The translations under genes and the position numbers were made by a program. Below are positions 34,690-43,243 of a stretch of DNA of 64,000 nucleotides, one piece after another. The stretch is from contig NZ_JAQQKV010000001.1 of assembly GCF_028550435.1 (NCBI RefSeq), forward strand, positions 1,674,001 to 1,738,000, given 5' to 3'. Source of the stretch: Asticcacaulis machinosus. Its GTDB lineage: Bacteria; Pseudomonadota; Alphaproteobacteria; Caulobacterales; Caulobacteraceae. The notes beneath the pieces were generated by a model that was not told the origin of the DNA, did no database searches, and was given only the letters and a program-made list of their open reading frames with translations. Each line of letters starts with the position of its first letter. The first letter of the stretch is position 1.

Positions 34690-34747
34690 GCCCCCACCAC
34701 CCTTTTGCTACGCAAAACGGCCCCCCTCCCCAGTAAACTGGGGAGGT
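34690..34747 (-). repeat. Single palindromic repeat (element R5)
   Basis: Read on the minus strand: CCTCCCCAGTTTACTGGGGAGG, GGGG, inner hairpin CGTTTTGCGTAGCAAAAGG, then TGGTGGGGGC. It lies between the ends of two converging genes. Its first hairpin shares AGTTTAC with the right flank of the DUF559 gene. Confidence 0.85.
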
Positions 34748-34767
34748 ATAAGAAGATGGGCTCTTAC

Positions 34768-35430
34768 TTACACTTCGCTCCACATCCGAAGCAGATTCCC
34801 GACCGTCTTATCGACCATCAGTTTCTGCGCGCTTTCGGGCAGGCTGGCCCGCACCTGATCAAGGTCAAACAGCACTTCACGCTGATCGTCCCGCCGTATC
34901 TGGCTCTGGACCCAGCCGACACAGGCGCGTCGTTCGCCCTCAGTCACCGGCGTTACCTGATGCAAAAGCCCCGTGCGGTAGACAATCATATCCCCGGCTT
35001 CCAGGCGCACATCGCGCACACCTTCGACGCTCTCCAGCGACAACGCTCCACCCTCATAAGTATGACGCGGCGACAAAAACAGGGTGAACGACAAATCGGT
35101 GCGCAAATGCCCGCCTGTTTCATCCTTCATCATGGCGTCATCGGTGTGCATCCCGTAGGCATTGCCAACACCGTACCGGCTAAGGATCAGGCGCGACCAC
35201 TTCGCCGGCCGGACATAGGACATAAACAGGGGATGACGCTCCATCGCTTTTCGCAAGAACCCGCGCAGGGCAATCGCCTTCGGGTCGCGCCAATCGGCCT
35301 GCTGGTTCGACTTGACCTTGCGCGCCGCAGCCCCCGCAGTTTGCTTGCCGTCAGTCAACCGCATCTCATCAAACAGGGCCGTCACACGCTTAAGGTCTTC
35401 GTCATCCAGTACGCGATTGATCAGCAGCAT
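34768..35430 (-). CDS. PiuC-like Fe(II)/2-oxoglutarate dioxygenase
   Basis: The 220-residue protein matches PKHD-type hydroxylases (PiuC/YbiX). The iron site is H-x-D in YGMHTDD with the distal His in GLLHQVTPVTEGER, whose Arg contacts 2-oxoglutarate. The start MLLINRVLDDEDL is family-typical and the ATG at 35430 was chosen for it. PiuC genes often accompany TonB-dependent siderophore receptors, but none is in the window. Substrate unknown. Confidence 0.9.
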   Translation of the reverse strand: MLLINRVLDDEDLKRVTALFDEMRLTDGKQTAGAAARKVKSNQQADWRDPKAIALRGFLRKAMERHPLFMSYVRPAKWSRLILSRYGVGNAYGMHTDDAMMKDETGGHLRTDLSFTLFLSPRHTYEGGALSLESVEGVRDVRLEAGDMIVYRTGLLHQVTPVTEGERRACVGWVQSQIRRDDQREVLFDLDQVRASLPESAQKLMVDKTVGNLLRMWSEV

Positions 35431-35555
35431 GTCAGACCTTAATTTACGTCGTAAGCTAAAAACTAATATTGCGAACCACTTGCAAAGTGGCACATGGTGG
35501 GGTACAGACCACACCACATTGATATACGGCGTCAACTTATTTCGGGTGATTTTAG

Positions 35556-36323
35556 ATGATCGAGTTCAAACCTAAACTGTGGACCGGCGCGGCCGGCGGC
35601 CTGATGATGCTTGGGGCGCTTAGCGCCTGCGGTGAAAAGCCAAAAGATGGCGCCGCCACGACCGAAGACGCTGCCTCAAGCGCCGATGCCGCCAATACTG
35701 CTGTTGTCGCCGGTGGTGAAGCCGGTGAAGGTGGCGCAGTTCTGGCCTATTCCTCGATCCCGGAATCCAGCCGCCTGACTCTGCGTTTGCAGCACATCAA
35801 GGGCTTCCTGCTGGTCGGCCAAAAAGTGGCCAAGTCCGCCGATGGCACCGAAGGCGCAGCTATCGTGATCGGTCAGGGCCTGTCCGAAGCGCTCGATCCG
35901 CAGGAGCCTAAGCTGGTTGCCGCAGGTCTTGATGTCGCCGCCGTGCGCAAGGCCGCTGAGACCGGTTCCGAGGCCGATATCAAGGCCGCCCTTGCCGCCA
36001 TCGATGCGACCTATGCCAAAAACCCCGGCGTGCCTAAGGACACCGCCATCGGTATGGCTGAACTGACGCAAGGCCTTTACGCCGAAGTCCTCAAAGAAGG
36101 CATTATCGACCCGACCGAATATCTGCACTCACAGGGTGCCGCTCTGGCGCTTCAGGATCTGGTCGCCAAGGAAAAATCTCTGGCCCCGGTCAAGGCTGAT
36201 GTCGATGGCTTGTCGGCCTTCTGGCCGACCACTCTGGCTCCGGAAGAGGCCGCCAAGATTGTCGACAAGTCCAAGGTGGTCTCTTCGGTCAGCCGCATTC
36301 AGTTGGCCATCAATTCACTATAA
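35556..36323 (+). CDS. Lipoprotein of unknown function
   Basis: A signal peptide ending in the lipobox LGALSAC (Cys25) is followed by a 40-residue Ala/Gly/acidic linker and a helical domain of about 185 residues (RLTLRLQHIKGFLLVGQKVA, ATYAKNPGVPKDTAIGMAELTQGLYAEVLKEG, LHSQGAALALQDLV). It should be anchored in the envelope. The divergent dioxygenase gene shares the upstream region. No family recognised; a distant resemblance to helical metal-binding proteins is not supported by visible ligands. Confidence 0.72.
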   Translation: MIEFKPKLWTGAAGGLMMLGALSACGEKPKDGAATTEDAASSADAANTAVVAGGEAGEGGAVLAYSSIPESSRLTLRLQHIKGFLLVGQKVAKSADGTEGAAIVIGQGLSEALDPQEPKLVAAGLDVAAVRKAAETGSEADIKAALAAIDATYAKNPGVPKDTAIGMAELTQGLYAEVLKEGIIDPTEYLHSQGAALALQDLVAKEKSLAPVKADVDGLSAFWPTTLAPEEAAKIVDKSKVVSSVSRIQLAINSL

Positions 36324-36417
36324 CCCACAGCGTTATTAGTCTGCGTATCGGCCACACCGTGATCCTCAGTCACGATGCGGCCCGGACAACCTGAACCCGG
36401 CAGATGCGCAGACATAT

Positions 36418-36453
36418 AAGGGCGGCGATCCATCCCCGATCGCCGCCCTTTTT
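36418..36453 (+). terminator. Terminator of the lipoprotein gene
   Basis: AAGGGCGGCGATC and GATCGCCGCCCTT form a perfect 13-bp stem followed by a T run. It is about 95 bases after the lipoprotein stop codon. Confidence 0.92.
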
Positions 36454-36474
36454 ATGGCCTGAAATGGCATCCCA

Positions 36475-36592
36475 CCTCCCTATGGAATGGGGAGGTGTCA
36501 GCAAGGCTGACGGAGGGGGCGAAGCTGACAGCAAAATACCCCTCCGTCTTGCCGCTACGCGCCAATCCACCTCCCCACTCCGTAGGGAGGAG
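36475..36592. repeat. Modular palindromic repeat, inverted pair (element R6)
   Basis: The left copy reads CCTCCC..GGGGAGG-TG, TCAGCAAGGCTGA, CGGAGGGGGC, with the inner hairpin identical to that of R3 left. The right copy, in reverse, has inner hairpin TTGGCGC-GTA-GCGGCAA between GGTGGA and GACGGAGGGG. About 18 bases separate the two. It lies between the lipoprotein terminator and the end of the TlpA gene. Confidence 0.9.
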
Positions 36593-36603
36593 AGATCGCG
36601 ATT

Positions 36604-37389
36604 TTACTGGGTAAGAAGGTGGTCCAGCAGCGCCTTCACCTCTGGCTGATCCCAGTGGGCCTCGCCCTCTAAGCGGGCAACCTCGCGGCCCTGCTTATCG
36701 ATAATCAGGGTCGTCGGCATAGCGTTGACGACATATTTCGACGGCGCGGCAAAGTGCGGGTCGTTATAAATACCCAGTGGCTCATGCACCCCGATAAAGC
36801 TTTTGACGTCCGGCAGCTTTTCTTCGGTATCGACACTGAGCGGCAACACTTTCATCTGATCGACCGGATACATGCCTTGTAGTCGGGCCAGAGTCGGCAT
36901 TTCGACCCGGCAGGGCGCGCACCAGGTCGCCCAGACGTTCAGCACCACGACCCTGCCCGCAAAATCGCTGACGTGAACCGGCTTTTTGTCGCCGTCATAA
37001 AATTCGATATCGGTCAAAGGCTTTGGTGCCTCATGCGTGATCAGTTTGGCCAAAGTCCCCGTAGCATAGGCTTTCAACGGCCCCTGCGCTGAAGGTTCCA
37101 CCACCGCCTGAACCGCCTTACCGTCAGGCTTCATGGCGATCACGGCAAACAGGCCCGCCGCGAGCACAACCACCACGCCCAGACCGATCGCCATACCCAG
37201 ACGACGCTTATTCTTTTTGGCCTCGACGATTTTGGCTTTTGACTGATCTTCGGACTTGCCCTGAACCGCCTCAGGGATTTCATCCTGTCGCGCATTTTCA
37301 TCCGAAAACCGCTTCACACTTTTCGGAATGCGCTCTATGGGTGCCTCAGTTTTTTTCTCACCGTTATTTTCGTCCGGAAATTCACCCAT
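36604..37389 (-). CDS. TlpA-family membrane-anchored thioredoxin
   Basis: A 261-residue protein has a charged cytoplasmic N-terminus of about 63 residues, one transmembrane helix (about 64-86) and a periplasmic thioredoxin domain with WCAPC (Cys157, Cys160) and AMPTTLIID (cis-Pro). TlpA/ResA proteins reduce disulphides, often in cytochrome c maturation. Its ATG overlaps the argH ATG on the other strand in the tetramer CATG. An ATG near the membrane helix would be an alternative, shorter start. Confidence 0.9.
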   Translation of the reverse strand: MGEFPDENNGEKKTEAPIERIPKSVKRFSDENARQDEIPEAVQGKSEDQSKAKIVEAKKNKRRLGMAIGLGVVVVLAAGLFAVIAMKPDGKAVQAVVEPSAQGPLKAYATGTLAKLITHEAPKPLTDIEFYDGDKKPVHVSDFAGRVVVLNVWATWCAPCRVEMPTLARLQGMYPVDQMKVLPLSVDTEEKLPDVKSFIGVHEPLGIYNDPHFAAPSKYVVNAMPTTLIIDKQGREVARLEGEAHWDQPEVKALLDHLLTQ

Positions 37390-38809
37390 GACCGATCAGT
37401 CCGACACCCAAAAGCCAGCGGCCCCTGCTGAGGGCCAGAAAATGTGGGGCGGTCGCTTCAATGCCAAGCCCGATCAGATCATGCAGGCCATCAATGTCTC
37501 CATTGAGGTCGACAAACGCCTGTGGGCCGAGGACATTGCGGGCTCACGCGCCCACGCCGCCATGTTGAGTAAGCAAGGTATCATAAGTTCCGAGGATGCC
37601 CAACAGATTGATACCGGATTGGCGACAATTGCCGAAGAGATTCAATCAGGTGCGTTCCCCTTCCGTGCAGAATATGAAGATATTCACATGAATGTCGAAG
37701 CGCGCCTGCGTGAACTGATCGGCACCACTGCCGGGCGTCTGCATACCGCACGCTCACGCAATGATCAGGTCGCCACTGATTTTCGCCTGTGGGTGCGTAC
37801 TCAGGTCGACCACACGATTGCGCAACTGACCGACCTGCAACACGCCCTTTTGGAAAGGGCCGAAGACTATGCCGATGCCCTGATGCCGGGGTTTACGCAC
37901 CTTCAGCCCGCCCAGCCGGTGACCTTTGGCCATCACCTGATGGCCTATGTCGAAATGTTTAGCCGCGATGCCTCCCGCTTTGCTGACGCCCGCGCCCGTA
38001 TGAATGAAAACCCGCTCGGCTCGGCGGCCCTTGCCGGATCGCCGTTCAATATCGACCGCTTTGCGACGTCCGCCGCGCTGGGTTTCGACCGGCCAATGGG
38101 CAATAGCCTCGACGGCGTGTCCGCCCGTGATTTCGCCCTCGAATCCCTGAGCCATGCCAGTATTTGCGCCGGTCACCTGTCGCGTCTGGCCGAAGAAATC
38201 GTCATCTGGACGACACCGCAGTTCGGATTCGTTAAGCTATCCGATGCGTTCTCGACCGGTTCATCTATCATGCCGCAAAAGCGCAATCCCGATGCGGCTG
38301 AACTGGTGCGTGCCAAGACCGGCCGGATCACGGGCGCTTTGATTGCGCTGACCACCGTCATGAAAGGCCTGCCACTGGCCTATTCCAAGGACATGCAGGA
38401 AGATAAGCCGCCGGTATTCGAAGCCTTCGATAGCCTTGATCTGGCGCTGGCGGCCATGACCGGCATGGTGCGTGACCTTACCGCCAACACAGCGCGCATG
38501 AAGGCCGCCGCCTCTAGCGGGTTCTCGACCGCCACCGACCTGGCCGACTGGCTGGTGCGCAACCTCAACATGCCGTTCCGCGATGCCCACCACGTCACCG
38601 GGGCCGCGGTAAAGCTGGCTGAAAGCCGTGACATTGACCTGGCGCAATTAAGCCTCAATGACCTGCAAAAACTTGAAGCAGGTATTACCGATGATGTGTA
38701 TAAGGTTCTCACTCCCGAAGCGTCGTGTGCCTCACGCCAAAGCTATGGCGGCACGGCGCCGGATCAGGTGCGTTTGCAAATCGAGCGCCACAAACAGCGC
38801 TTAAGCTAA
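37388..38809 (+). CDS. argH: Argininosuccinate lyase
   Basis: ArgH cleaves argininosuccinate to arginine and fumarate. The 473-residue protein has [31 protein letters not shown] and the fumarase-superfamily signature [12 protein letters not shown] (about 291-302). The ATG at 37388 gives an 18-residue tail before MWGGRF; a start at that internal Met (37442) is possible and would remove the overlap with tlpA. lptM and lysA follow on the same strand. Confidence 0.96.
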   Translation: MTDQSDTQKPAAPAEGQKMWGGRFNAKPDQIMQAINVSIEVDKRLWAEDIAGSRAHAAMLSKQGIISSEDAQQIDTGLATIAEEIQSGAFPFRAEYEDIHMNVEARLRELIGTTAGRLHTARSRNDQVATDFRLWVRTQVDHTIAQLTDLQHALLERAEDYADALMPGFTHLQPAQPVTFGHHLMAYVEMFSRDASRFADARARMNENPLGSAALAGSPFNIDRFATSAALGFDRPMGNSLDGVSARDFALESLSHASICAGHLSRLAEEIVIWTTPQFGFVKLSDAFSTGSSIMPQKRNPDAAELVRAKTGRITGALIALTTVMKGLPLAYSKDMQEDKPPVFEAFDSLDLALAAMTGMVRDLTANTARMKAAASSGFSTATDLADWLVRNLNMPFRDAHHVTGAAVKLAESRDIDLAQLSLNDLQKLEAGITDDVYKVLTPEASCASRQSYGGTAPDQVRLQIERHKQRLS

Positions 38810-38825
38810 AAGGGATTTAAAGGTG

Positions 38826-39110
38826 ATGGTGAAACTGGGGAAAGCCGCTCTCATTCTCGGCGTGGCGATGGGTTTGGGTTTAAGCGCCTGCGGCAAGCAG
38901 GGCGAGCTTGAGAAAGCACCGCCGTTGTGGGGCAAGGAAGCCAAGGCCGAACGCGAGGCTATTAAAACCGCCGAAGCGCAGGGCAAGAAAACCGAAAAAT
39001 CCCTGCCGCGCGCCAGCGATAAGCCCGCCGCCGCGGATCCTTACTACAGCAATAACGTCAAGGTGCAGGACGCCCCGCTTGAGGGCACGGGCAATTCCCA
39101 GCGCCAGTAA
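38826..39110 (+). CDS. lptM: LptM-like small lipoprotein
   Basis: A signal sequence with lipobox GLSAC (Cys22) is followed at once by GKQGELEKAPP, the LPAM_2 pattern of LptM/YifL, which helps LPS translocon LptD mature in E. coli. The remainder of the 94-residue product is charged and unstructured. It sits between argH and lysA, the usual position in many proteobacteria. ATG at 38826 is preferred to the GTG just before it. Confidence 0.85.
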   Translation: MVKLGKAALILGVAMGLGLSACGKQGELEKAPPLWGKEAKAEREAIKTAEAQGKKTEKSLPRASDKPAAADPYYSNNVKVQDAPLEGTGNSQRQ

Positions 39111-39131
39111 CACTTAAAAGATAAGAGTTCG

Positions 39132-40430
39132 ATGAACCATTTCGACTACAAAGGCGGCGACATGTTTTGTGAGCAGGTTTCGCTCAAAGAACTGGCCGAC
39201 AATATCGGCACGCCGCTCTATGTCTATTCGTCCGCCACGCTGGAGCGGCACTATAAGGTGTTTGCCGGTGAACTGATCGATCAGCCGGAACTTAAAAGCC
39301 CCAAGGGCGAAGATCCGCTGATAGCCTTTGCGATGAAGTCGAACTCTAACCGCGCCGTCCTGCGCACACTCGCACGACTGGGCTGTGGGGCCGATACAGT
39401 GTCGGAAGGTGAAATCAGGCGCGCACTGGATGCCGGTATCGCACCGGAAAAAATCGTCTTTTCCGGCGTGGGTAAGACCGATGCTGAAATGGCGTTTGCG
39501 CTTAAGGCCGGTATCTATCAGCTCAATGTCGAGTCCCGTCCTGAACTTTTGCGCCTGTCGAAGGTCGCGGCGTCGCTGAATATGGTCGCCCCCCTGGTCA
39601 TCCGCATCAATCCGGGTGTCGGTGCGGGTGGGCATGCCAAGATCACCACCGGCGGCGCGAAAGACAAATTCGGGGTTTCCGCGCAAGAGGCTATCGCGCT
39701 CTATGCCGAAGCGGCCCGCGATCCGAATCTGGCGCCGCTGGGTATCGCCTGCCATATCGGTAGCCAGATTTCCGATCTGGCCCCCATGCAGGCGGCGTTT
39801 GCCCGCATGAAGGGCTGGGTGCTGGAACTACGCGCACAAGGCTTAAGTGTCGAGCGCCTTGATCTCGGTGGCGGATTGGGCGTGCCCTATTTCAACCAGC
39901 CGGCCCCGCCCTCACCTGATGTCTTTGCCGAGATGGTGGCACTTACTGTCGGCAATCTGGGGGTGCGCTATACGTTTGAGCCTGGCCGCCTGATCGCCGC
40001 CAATGCAGGCATTATGCTGTCGCGCGTCATCCACGTCCATGAGCGCAAGGATAGCGGTCAGCAATTCTTAGTGGTCGATGCCGCTATGAACGACCTGATG
40101 CGTCCGGCCCTCTATGACGCCTTTCACGATATCCGGCCGGTAGCGCAATCCGGTGATGACAAAACTGCCACCTACGATGTGGTTGGCCCCGTTTGCGAAA
40201 CCGGTGACACCTTCACCCGCGACCGCACATTACCGGAACTCAAAGCCGGTGAGTTGATCGCCTTCATGTCGGCGGGTGCCTACGGTGCGGTGATGGGAGG
40301 CGAATATAATTCGCGTCCACTCGCCCCTGAGGTGTTGGTGCGTGACGATAAATGGGCAATAGTGCGCCCTAGGCCCAGCTATGAAGACATGCTGAAGCGT
40401 GAAACACTGCCGGAATGGCTCTCGGACTAA
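39132..40430 (+). CDS. lysA: Diaminopimelate decarboxylase
   Basis: LysA makes lysine from meso-diaminopimelate. The PLP lysine is K69 in AFAMKSNSN; HIGSQI, DLGGGLGVPY, EPGRLIAANAG and the C-terminal GPVCETGDTF are all present. The 432-residue length is normal. It is 21 bases downstream of lptM and is followed by a cut-down DUF4175 gene. Confidence 0.97.
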   Translation: MNHFDYKGGDMFCEQVSLKELADNIGTPLYVYSSATLERHYKVFAGELIDQPELKSPKGEDPLIAFAMKSNSNRAVLRTLARLGCGADTVSEGEIRRALDAGIAPEKIVFSGVGKTDAEMAFALKAGIYQLNVESRPELLRLSKVAASLNMVAPLVIRINPGVGAGGHAKITTGGAKDKFGVSAQEAIALYAEAARDPNLAPLGIACHIGSQISDLAPMQAAFARMKGWVLELRAQGLSVERLDLGGGLGVPYFNQPAPPSPDVFAEMVALTVGNLGVRYTFEPGRLIAANAGIMLSRVIHVHERKDSGQQFLVVDAAMNDLMRPALYDAFHDIRPVAQSGDDKTATYDVVGPVCETGDTFTRDRTLPELKAGELIAFMSAGAYGAVMGGEYNSRPLAPEVLVRDDKWAIVRPRPSYEDMLKRETLPEWLSD

Positions 40431-40451
40431 AGGCATGATCGGGGGGATCGG

Positions 40452-41021
40452 ATGAAGCTGCAACGACCATCGCGTTTTTCAGATCATGGCCGGGCCATGA
40501 CCGGCACAGAATGGGTCATGATCTGGGAGCGGATACTGCCCGCGTTGGCGCCCATTGTCGTAAGTGCGGCTCTGATTGCTGTTGCCGGTCAGTGGGGCCT
40601 GTTTGCATTGCTGATACCCTTGGCTCATGCCGGGGTTTTAGCCGGAATCATCACCGTGACACTGCTGTTTGTCGTGCGGGGCCTGATGCGCTTTAAACGC
40701 CCAACCTTTCAGGAAATCATCGCCCGTCTGGCGCTGGATAACGGCTATGAGTATCATCAGATTCTGGGGATGCGGCACCTTAAAAGCCACCCGAAACTTA
40801 AACTTGCCAAGCCCAAGGCCGGACTGGCTGAGGGCGACCCTATGGCTTTGCGCTTTGTGGCGGCCCTTGCAGCGGTGTTGGGCTTTCTGATTATCGGGCC
40901 GGTATCCATTAACCAGGTCGGCGCCGCGTTTAACCCTTTCCTTAAGGATCGCCCGCCCGCACCGGCTGCCATTATAATGGTAACCCAAAACCTGATGGGC
41001 CACGCCCCCCAAAAGGGTTAA
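40452..41021 (+). CDS. Truncated DUF4175 / TIGR02302-like membrane protein
   Basis: The 189-residue product corresponds to just the N-terminal membrane part of the large DUF4175 (TIGR02302) proteins usually found after lysA: WERILPALAPIVVSAALIAVAG and two more helices, the RPTFQEIIARLALDNGYEYH linker, then a last helix and AAFNPF. Full-length members have roughly 800 residues. A stop codon at 41019 ends the frame and the next gene starts within 90 bases, so the large C-terminal domain is gone. The frame itself is intact with a fine ribosome site (GGGGGGATCGG), so the short form may still be made. Confidence 0.65.
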   Translation: MKLQRPSRFSDHGRAMTGTEWVMIWERILPALAPIVVSAALIAVAGQWGLFALLIPLAHAGVLAGIITVTLLFVVRGLMRFKRPTFQEIIARLALDNGYEYHQILGMRHLKSHPKLKLAKPKAGLAEGDPMALRFVAALAAVLGFLIIGPVSINQVGAAFNPFLKDRPPAPAAIIMVTQNLMGHAPQKG

Positions 41022-41105
41022 CCTTAGTCTTTAAGATTTAAGCAACACCCCTGTGGATAATTTGATCGCTGGCCGCATCCGGTCTTGTCTGCACTCGTTA
41101 GTTTT

Positions 41106-41657
41106 ATGACCAAATTTGAATTGGCCGCGCGCCGGTCAAACCGTCCGAAAACAAGGCGTCCCCTGCTCAGCACCGCTTTGTTGTGGGTGACCCTGATCGT
41201 GGTCGGTGTTGTCGTTTACGATAAGACCTTTCCGGCCCCCGCGCCTGCCGAAGCCGCCGCTCAATCCACCTTACAAGGCCGCGCCACCGCCATTGATGGC
41301 GATGGCTTGAAAATCAGCGACCACGAGATTCGGCTGCATGGCATTGATGCCTTTGAATATGACCAGACCTGCGGGACTTTCACCTGCGGTCAGGCGTCCA
41401 AAGACCATCTGGCGCAACTGATTGCGGGAAAGTCTGTCACCTGCTGGGCCCGCGATACCGACCACTATGGACGCGTGGTCGCCATCTGCAAGGCGGGCGA
41501 CAAAGACATCGCCGCCGAACAGGTCAGATCAGGTCTGGCGCTGGCCTATACCCGTTATTCCGATATATATGTCCCGCTCGAAAAAGCCGCCCGCGATCAG
41601 CGCCGCGGCGCCTGGGCCTATGATTTCAGCCGCCCGGAAAGCCACCGGCATAATTAG
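41106..41657 (+). CDS. Membrane-anchored thermonuclease-family protein
   Basis: The 183-residue protein has an N-terminal helix (STALLWVTLIVVGVVVYD) followed by an SNase-like OB fold with IDGDGLKI, EIRLHGIDAFE, CGQASKDHL and DHYGRVVAIC. Asp in DGD and Arg in RLHGIDA and HYGR are the usual catalytic or calcium-binding residues. It should act outside the cytoplasm, perhaps as a nuclease. ATG at 41106 is preferred to a TTG at 41085. Confidence 0.88.
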   Translation: MTKFELAARRSNRPKTRRPLLSTALLWVTLIVVGVVVYDKTFPAPAPAEAAAQSTLQGRATAIDGDGLKISDHEIRLHGIDAFEYDQTCGTFTCGQASKDHLAQLIAGKSVTCWARDTDHYGRVVAICKAGDKDIAAEQVRSGLALAYTRYSDIYVPLEKAARDQRRGAWAYDFSRPESHRHN

Positions 41658-42169
41658 TCTAAAGCGCCTATGTAGGGCAGCCCTCGCATTTTCGCGCCGT
41701 CATCAAGGCCATAACCGACCAGATAGCGCAGCGGCGCTTCCCAGCCAACCACATCGGCCTCAATGGCTCGCCCTACCGGCTTCTGCGCCATGACGGCGAT
41801 GATGACCTCAGACGCACCGGCCCTAAGCACATGGTCGCGGGCAAATTTCAGCGACGCGCCGGTATCGAGCACATCATCCATCAAAAGCACCTGCCGCCCT
41901 TGTACCGGGCGCTGTAAGTCAGCCCGCAACAGCAGTTCTCCGCTTTCACGGCCATCGCCATAGGATGACAGCCACAGGGCATCAAAGCTCAGGTCAATCC
42001 CCAGCCGCGCCAGAGCCCGCGTCAGATCGGCGGCAAACCATAACCCGCCCGTCAGCAGGCAAATCCCCACGCAATCGGGCTTTAACCGTGGGGCCAGCGC
42101 CTCAGCCACCCTCGCCACACAGTCGGCGATTTCGGCTTCGCTTAACAGAACAGTTGGCGCAGCGGTCAT
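41654..42169 (-). CDS. hpt: Hypoxanthine phosphoribosyltransferase
   Basis: Purine salvage enzyme of 171 residues. The PRPP-binding loop VLLMDDVLDTGASL and LTGGLWFAADLTRAL, with YGDGRESGEL in the flexible catalytic loop, identify a type I phosphoribosyltransferase of the Hpt group. It converges on the nuclease gene with a 4-base overlap of stop codons. The substrate (hypoxanthine, guanine or both) is not fixed by sequence. Confidence 0.88.
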   Translation of the reverse strand: MTAAPTVLLSEAEIADCVARVAEALAPRLKPDCVGICLLTGGLWFAADLTRALARLGIDLSFDALWLSSYGDGRESGELLLRADLQRPVQGRQVLLMDDVLDTGASLKFARDHVLRAGASEVIIAVMAQKPVGRAIEADVVGWEAPLRYLVGYGLDDGAKMRGLPYIGALD

Positions 42170-42178
42170 GGTCTTTAC

Positions 42179-43147
42179 TCAGTGATGCGGTGTCGTTTTC
42201 AGCGGCGGCGGGGCATGGCCGTCTCCGGCCGATGACAAGGCTGGTTTCAGGGCCGGCTCAGGGTGAGCCTCTGCCGCCGGTTCATGGCTTGCCTCAGATA
42301 CAGCGTGCGGATCAGCCGCTTGCTGAGCATGGTCGCCCGCTGCCGGTGCGTGATGATCACCGGCACTATCTTCGCCGTGACCATCCGCCGGAACCGCATG
42401 GCCTTCGGTTTTATGACCAGCCGAGGCGTGCTGCGTGGCCTTGGGTTTACCGCCCGTCTTCATAGCCACCAGATCGAACATCAGCTCCACCGATGACGCC
42501 ATGTTTTTGGCATCCGGCACATCAAACACCAGAGTACGAGTCTCATTGGGCGCCACCACCAGACCATTGGATGGCACCAGAATGGTCGATACGGTGCGGT
42601 TTTCGCCATCCAGAATCTTGGCCCTGACCGGGGGCACCGGCGTGTCTTCGTCGCGCAGATTCTTCACCTCGGCATGGACGCTGACCACAAAGCGCCCGCC
42701 CTTAAACGACGGCTCGACCTTATAGTTGACGAACTCCAGCCCCGCCGCATTAACCTTAAGCCCAGCCATAGCATAGGCGTTGGCGACACCGGGAAAGGCG
42801 CGCACAATATCCACCCGCAGAAAATAGCTTAAGCCCAGAATGGCGACGAACACGGCGGCCAACCCGCCCCAGATCATGCCTTGCGTCGCCAACGCCTGAG
42901 CGCGCTTTTTATCGACCAGCATGGTGCGGTAAAGCTTGGGCAATTCCTTGGCCTTGACCTCAGCCGGTTTTTTGTCGGCCGGTTTAGGATCTGCCGCTGC
43001 ACTCAAGGGCAACTCAATGGGCTCTTCGGGTTTTTGGGCATGCCACATGGTCTTGCACGCCGCACAGCGCACATTGCGCCCGGCCGGGCCTAAGCTCGTA
43101 TCAGCGATCTCATAGCTGGTCGCGCAATTGGGACAGGTGAGAATCAT
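42179..43147 (-). CDS. MJ0042 zinc-ribbon / DUF3426 membrane protein with His-rich tail
   Basis: The N-terminus is an MJ0042-type zinc ribbon (CPNCATSYEI and VRCAACKTMWHA), followed by a transmembrane helix near residues 93-112 and a DUF3426 beta domain (VEPSFKGGRFVVSVHAEVKN, RTVSTILVPSNGLVVAPNETRTLVFDV). The last 75 residues contain more than a dozen histidines (GDHHAPAAGDHAQQ, EASHEP) and are probably disordered or metal-binding. Position opposite ftsE is conserved in alphaproteobacteria. Function unknown. Confidence 0.85.
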   Translation of the reverse strand: MILTCPNCATSYEIADTSLGPAGRNVRCAACKTMWHAQKPEEPIELPLSAAADPKPADKKPAEVKAKELPKLYRTMLVDKKRAQALATQGMIWGGLAAVFVAILGLSYFLRVDIVRAFPGVANAYAMAGLKVNAAGLEFVNYKVEPSFKGGRFVVSVHAEVKNLRDEDTPVPPVRAKILDGENRTVSTILVPSNGLVVAPNETRTLVFDVPDAKNMASSVELMFDLVAMKTGGKPKATQHASAGHKTEGHAVPADGHGEDSAGDHHAPAAGDHAQQAADPHAVSEASHEPAAEAHPEPALKPALSSAGDGHAPPPLKTTPHH

Positions 43148-43180
43148 TTAAGCAGAATCAATTCTGGCGAATCGCCAGAT
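43141..43180. promoter_or_regulatory. Cluster of three GANTC methylation sites upstream of ftsE
   Basis: GAATC occurs at 43141, 43155 and 43169, each exactly 14 bases apart. The third lies in the loop of a perfect hairpin, TCTGGCG-AAT-CGCCAGA (43164-43180). GANTC is the target of the cell-cycle methylase CcrM in Caulobacter relatives, and the GcrA regulator works at such promoters. Confidence 0.6.
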
Positions 43181-43243
43181 AAAGCCCATATTAATACCTG
43201 TCCGTTTTATGCTTCGGAAACCCTTAACAAGTGATCAAGCCCG

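Noticed and set aside
35476-35490. Fur or iron box between the PiuC-like and lipoprotein genes
   Set aside because: The palindrome CCACTT-GCA-AAGTGG does not resemble known Fur or Irr sites, so no iron regulation is claimed.
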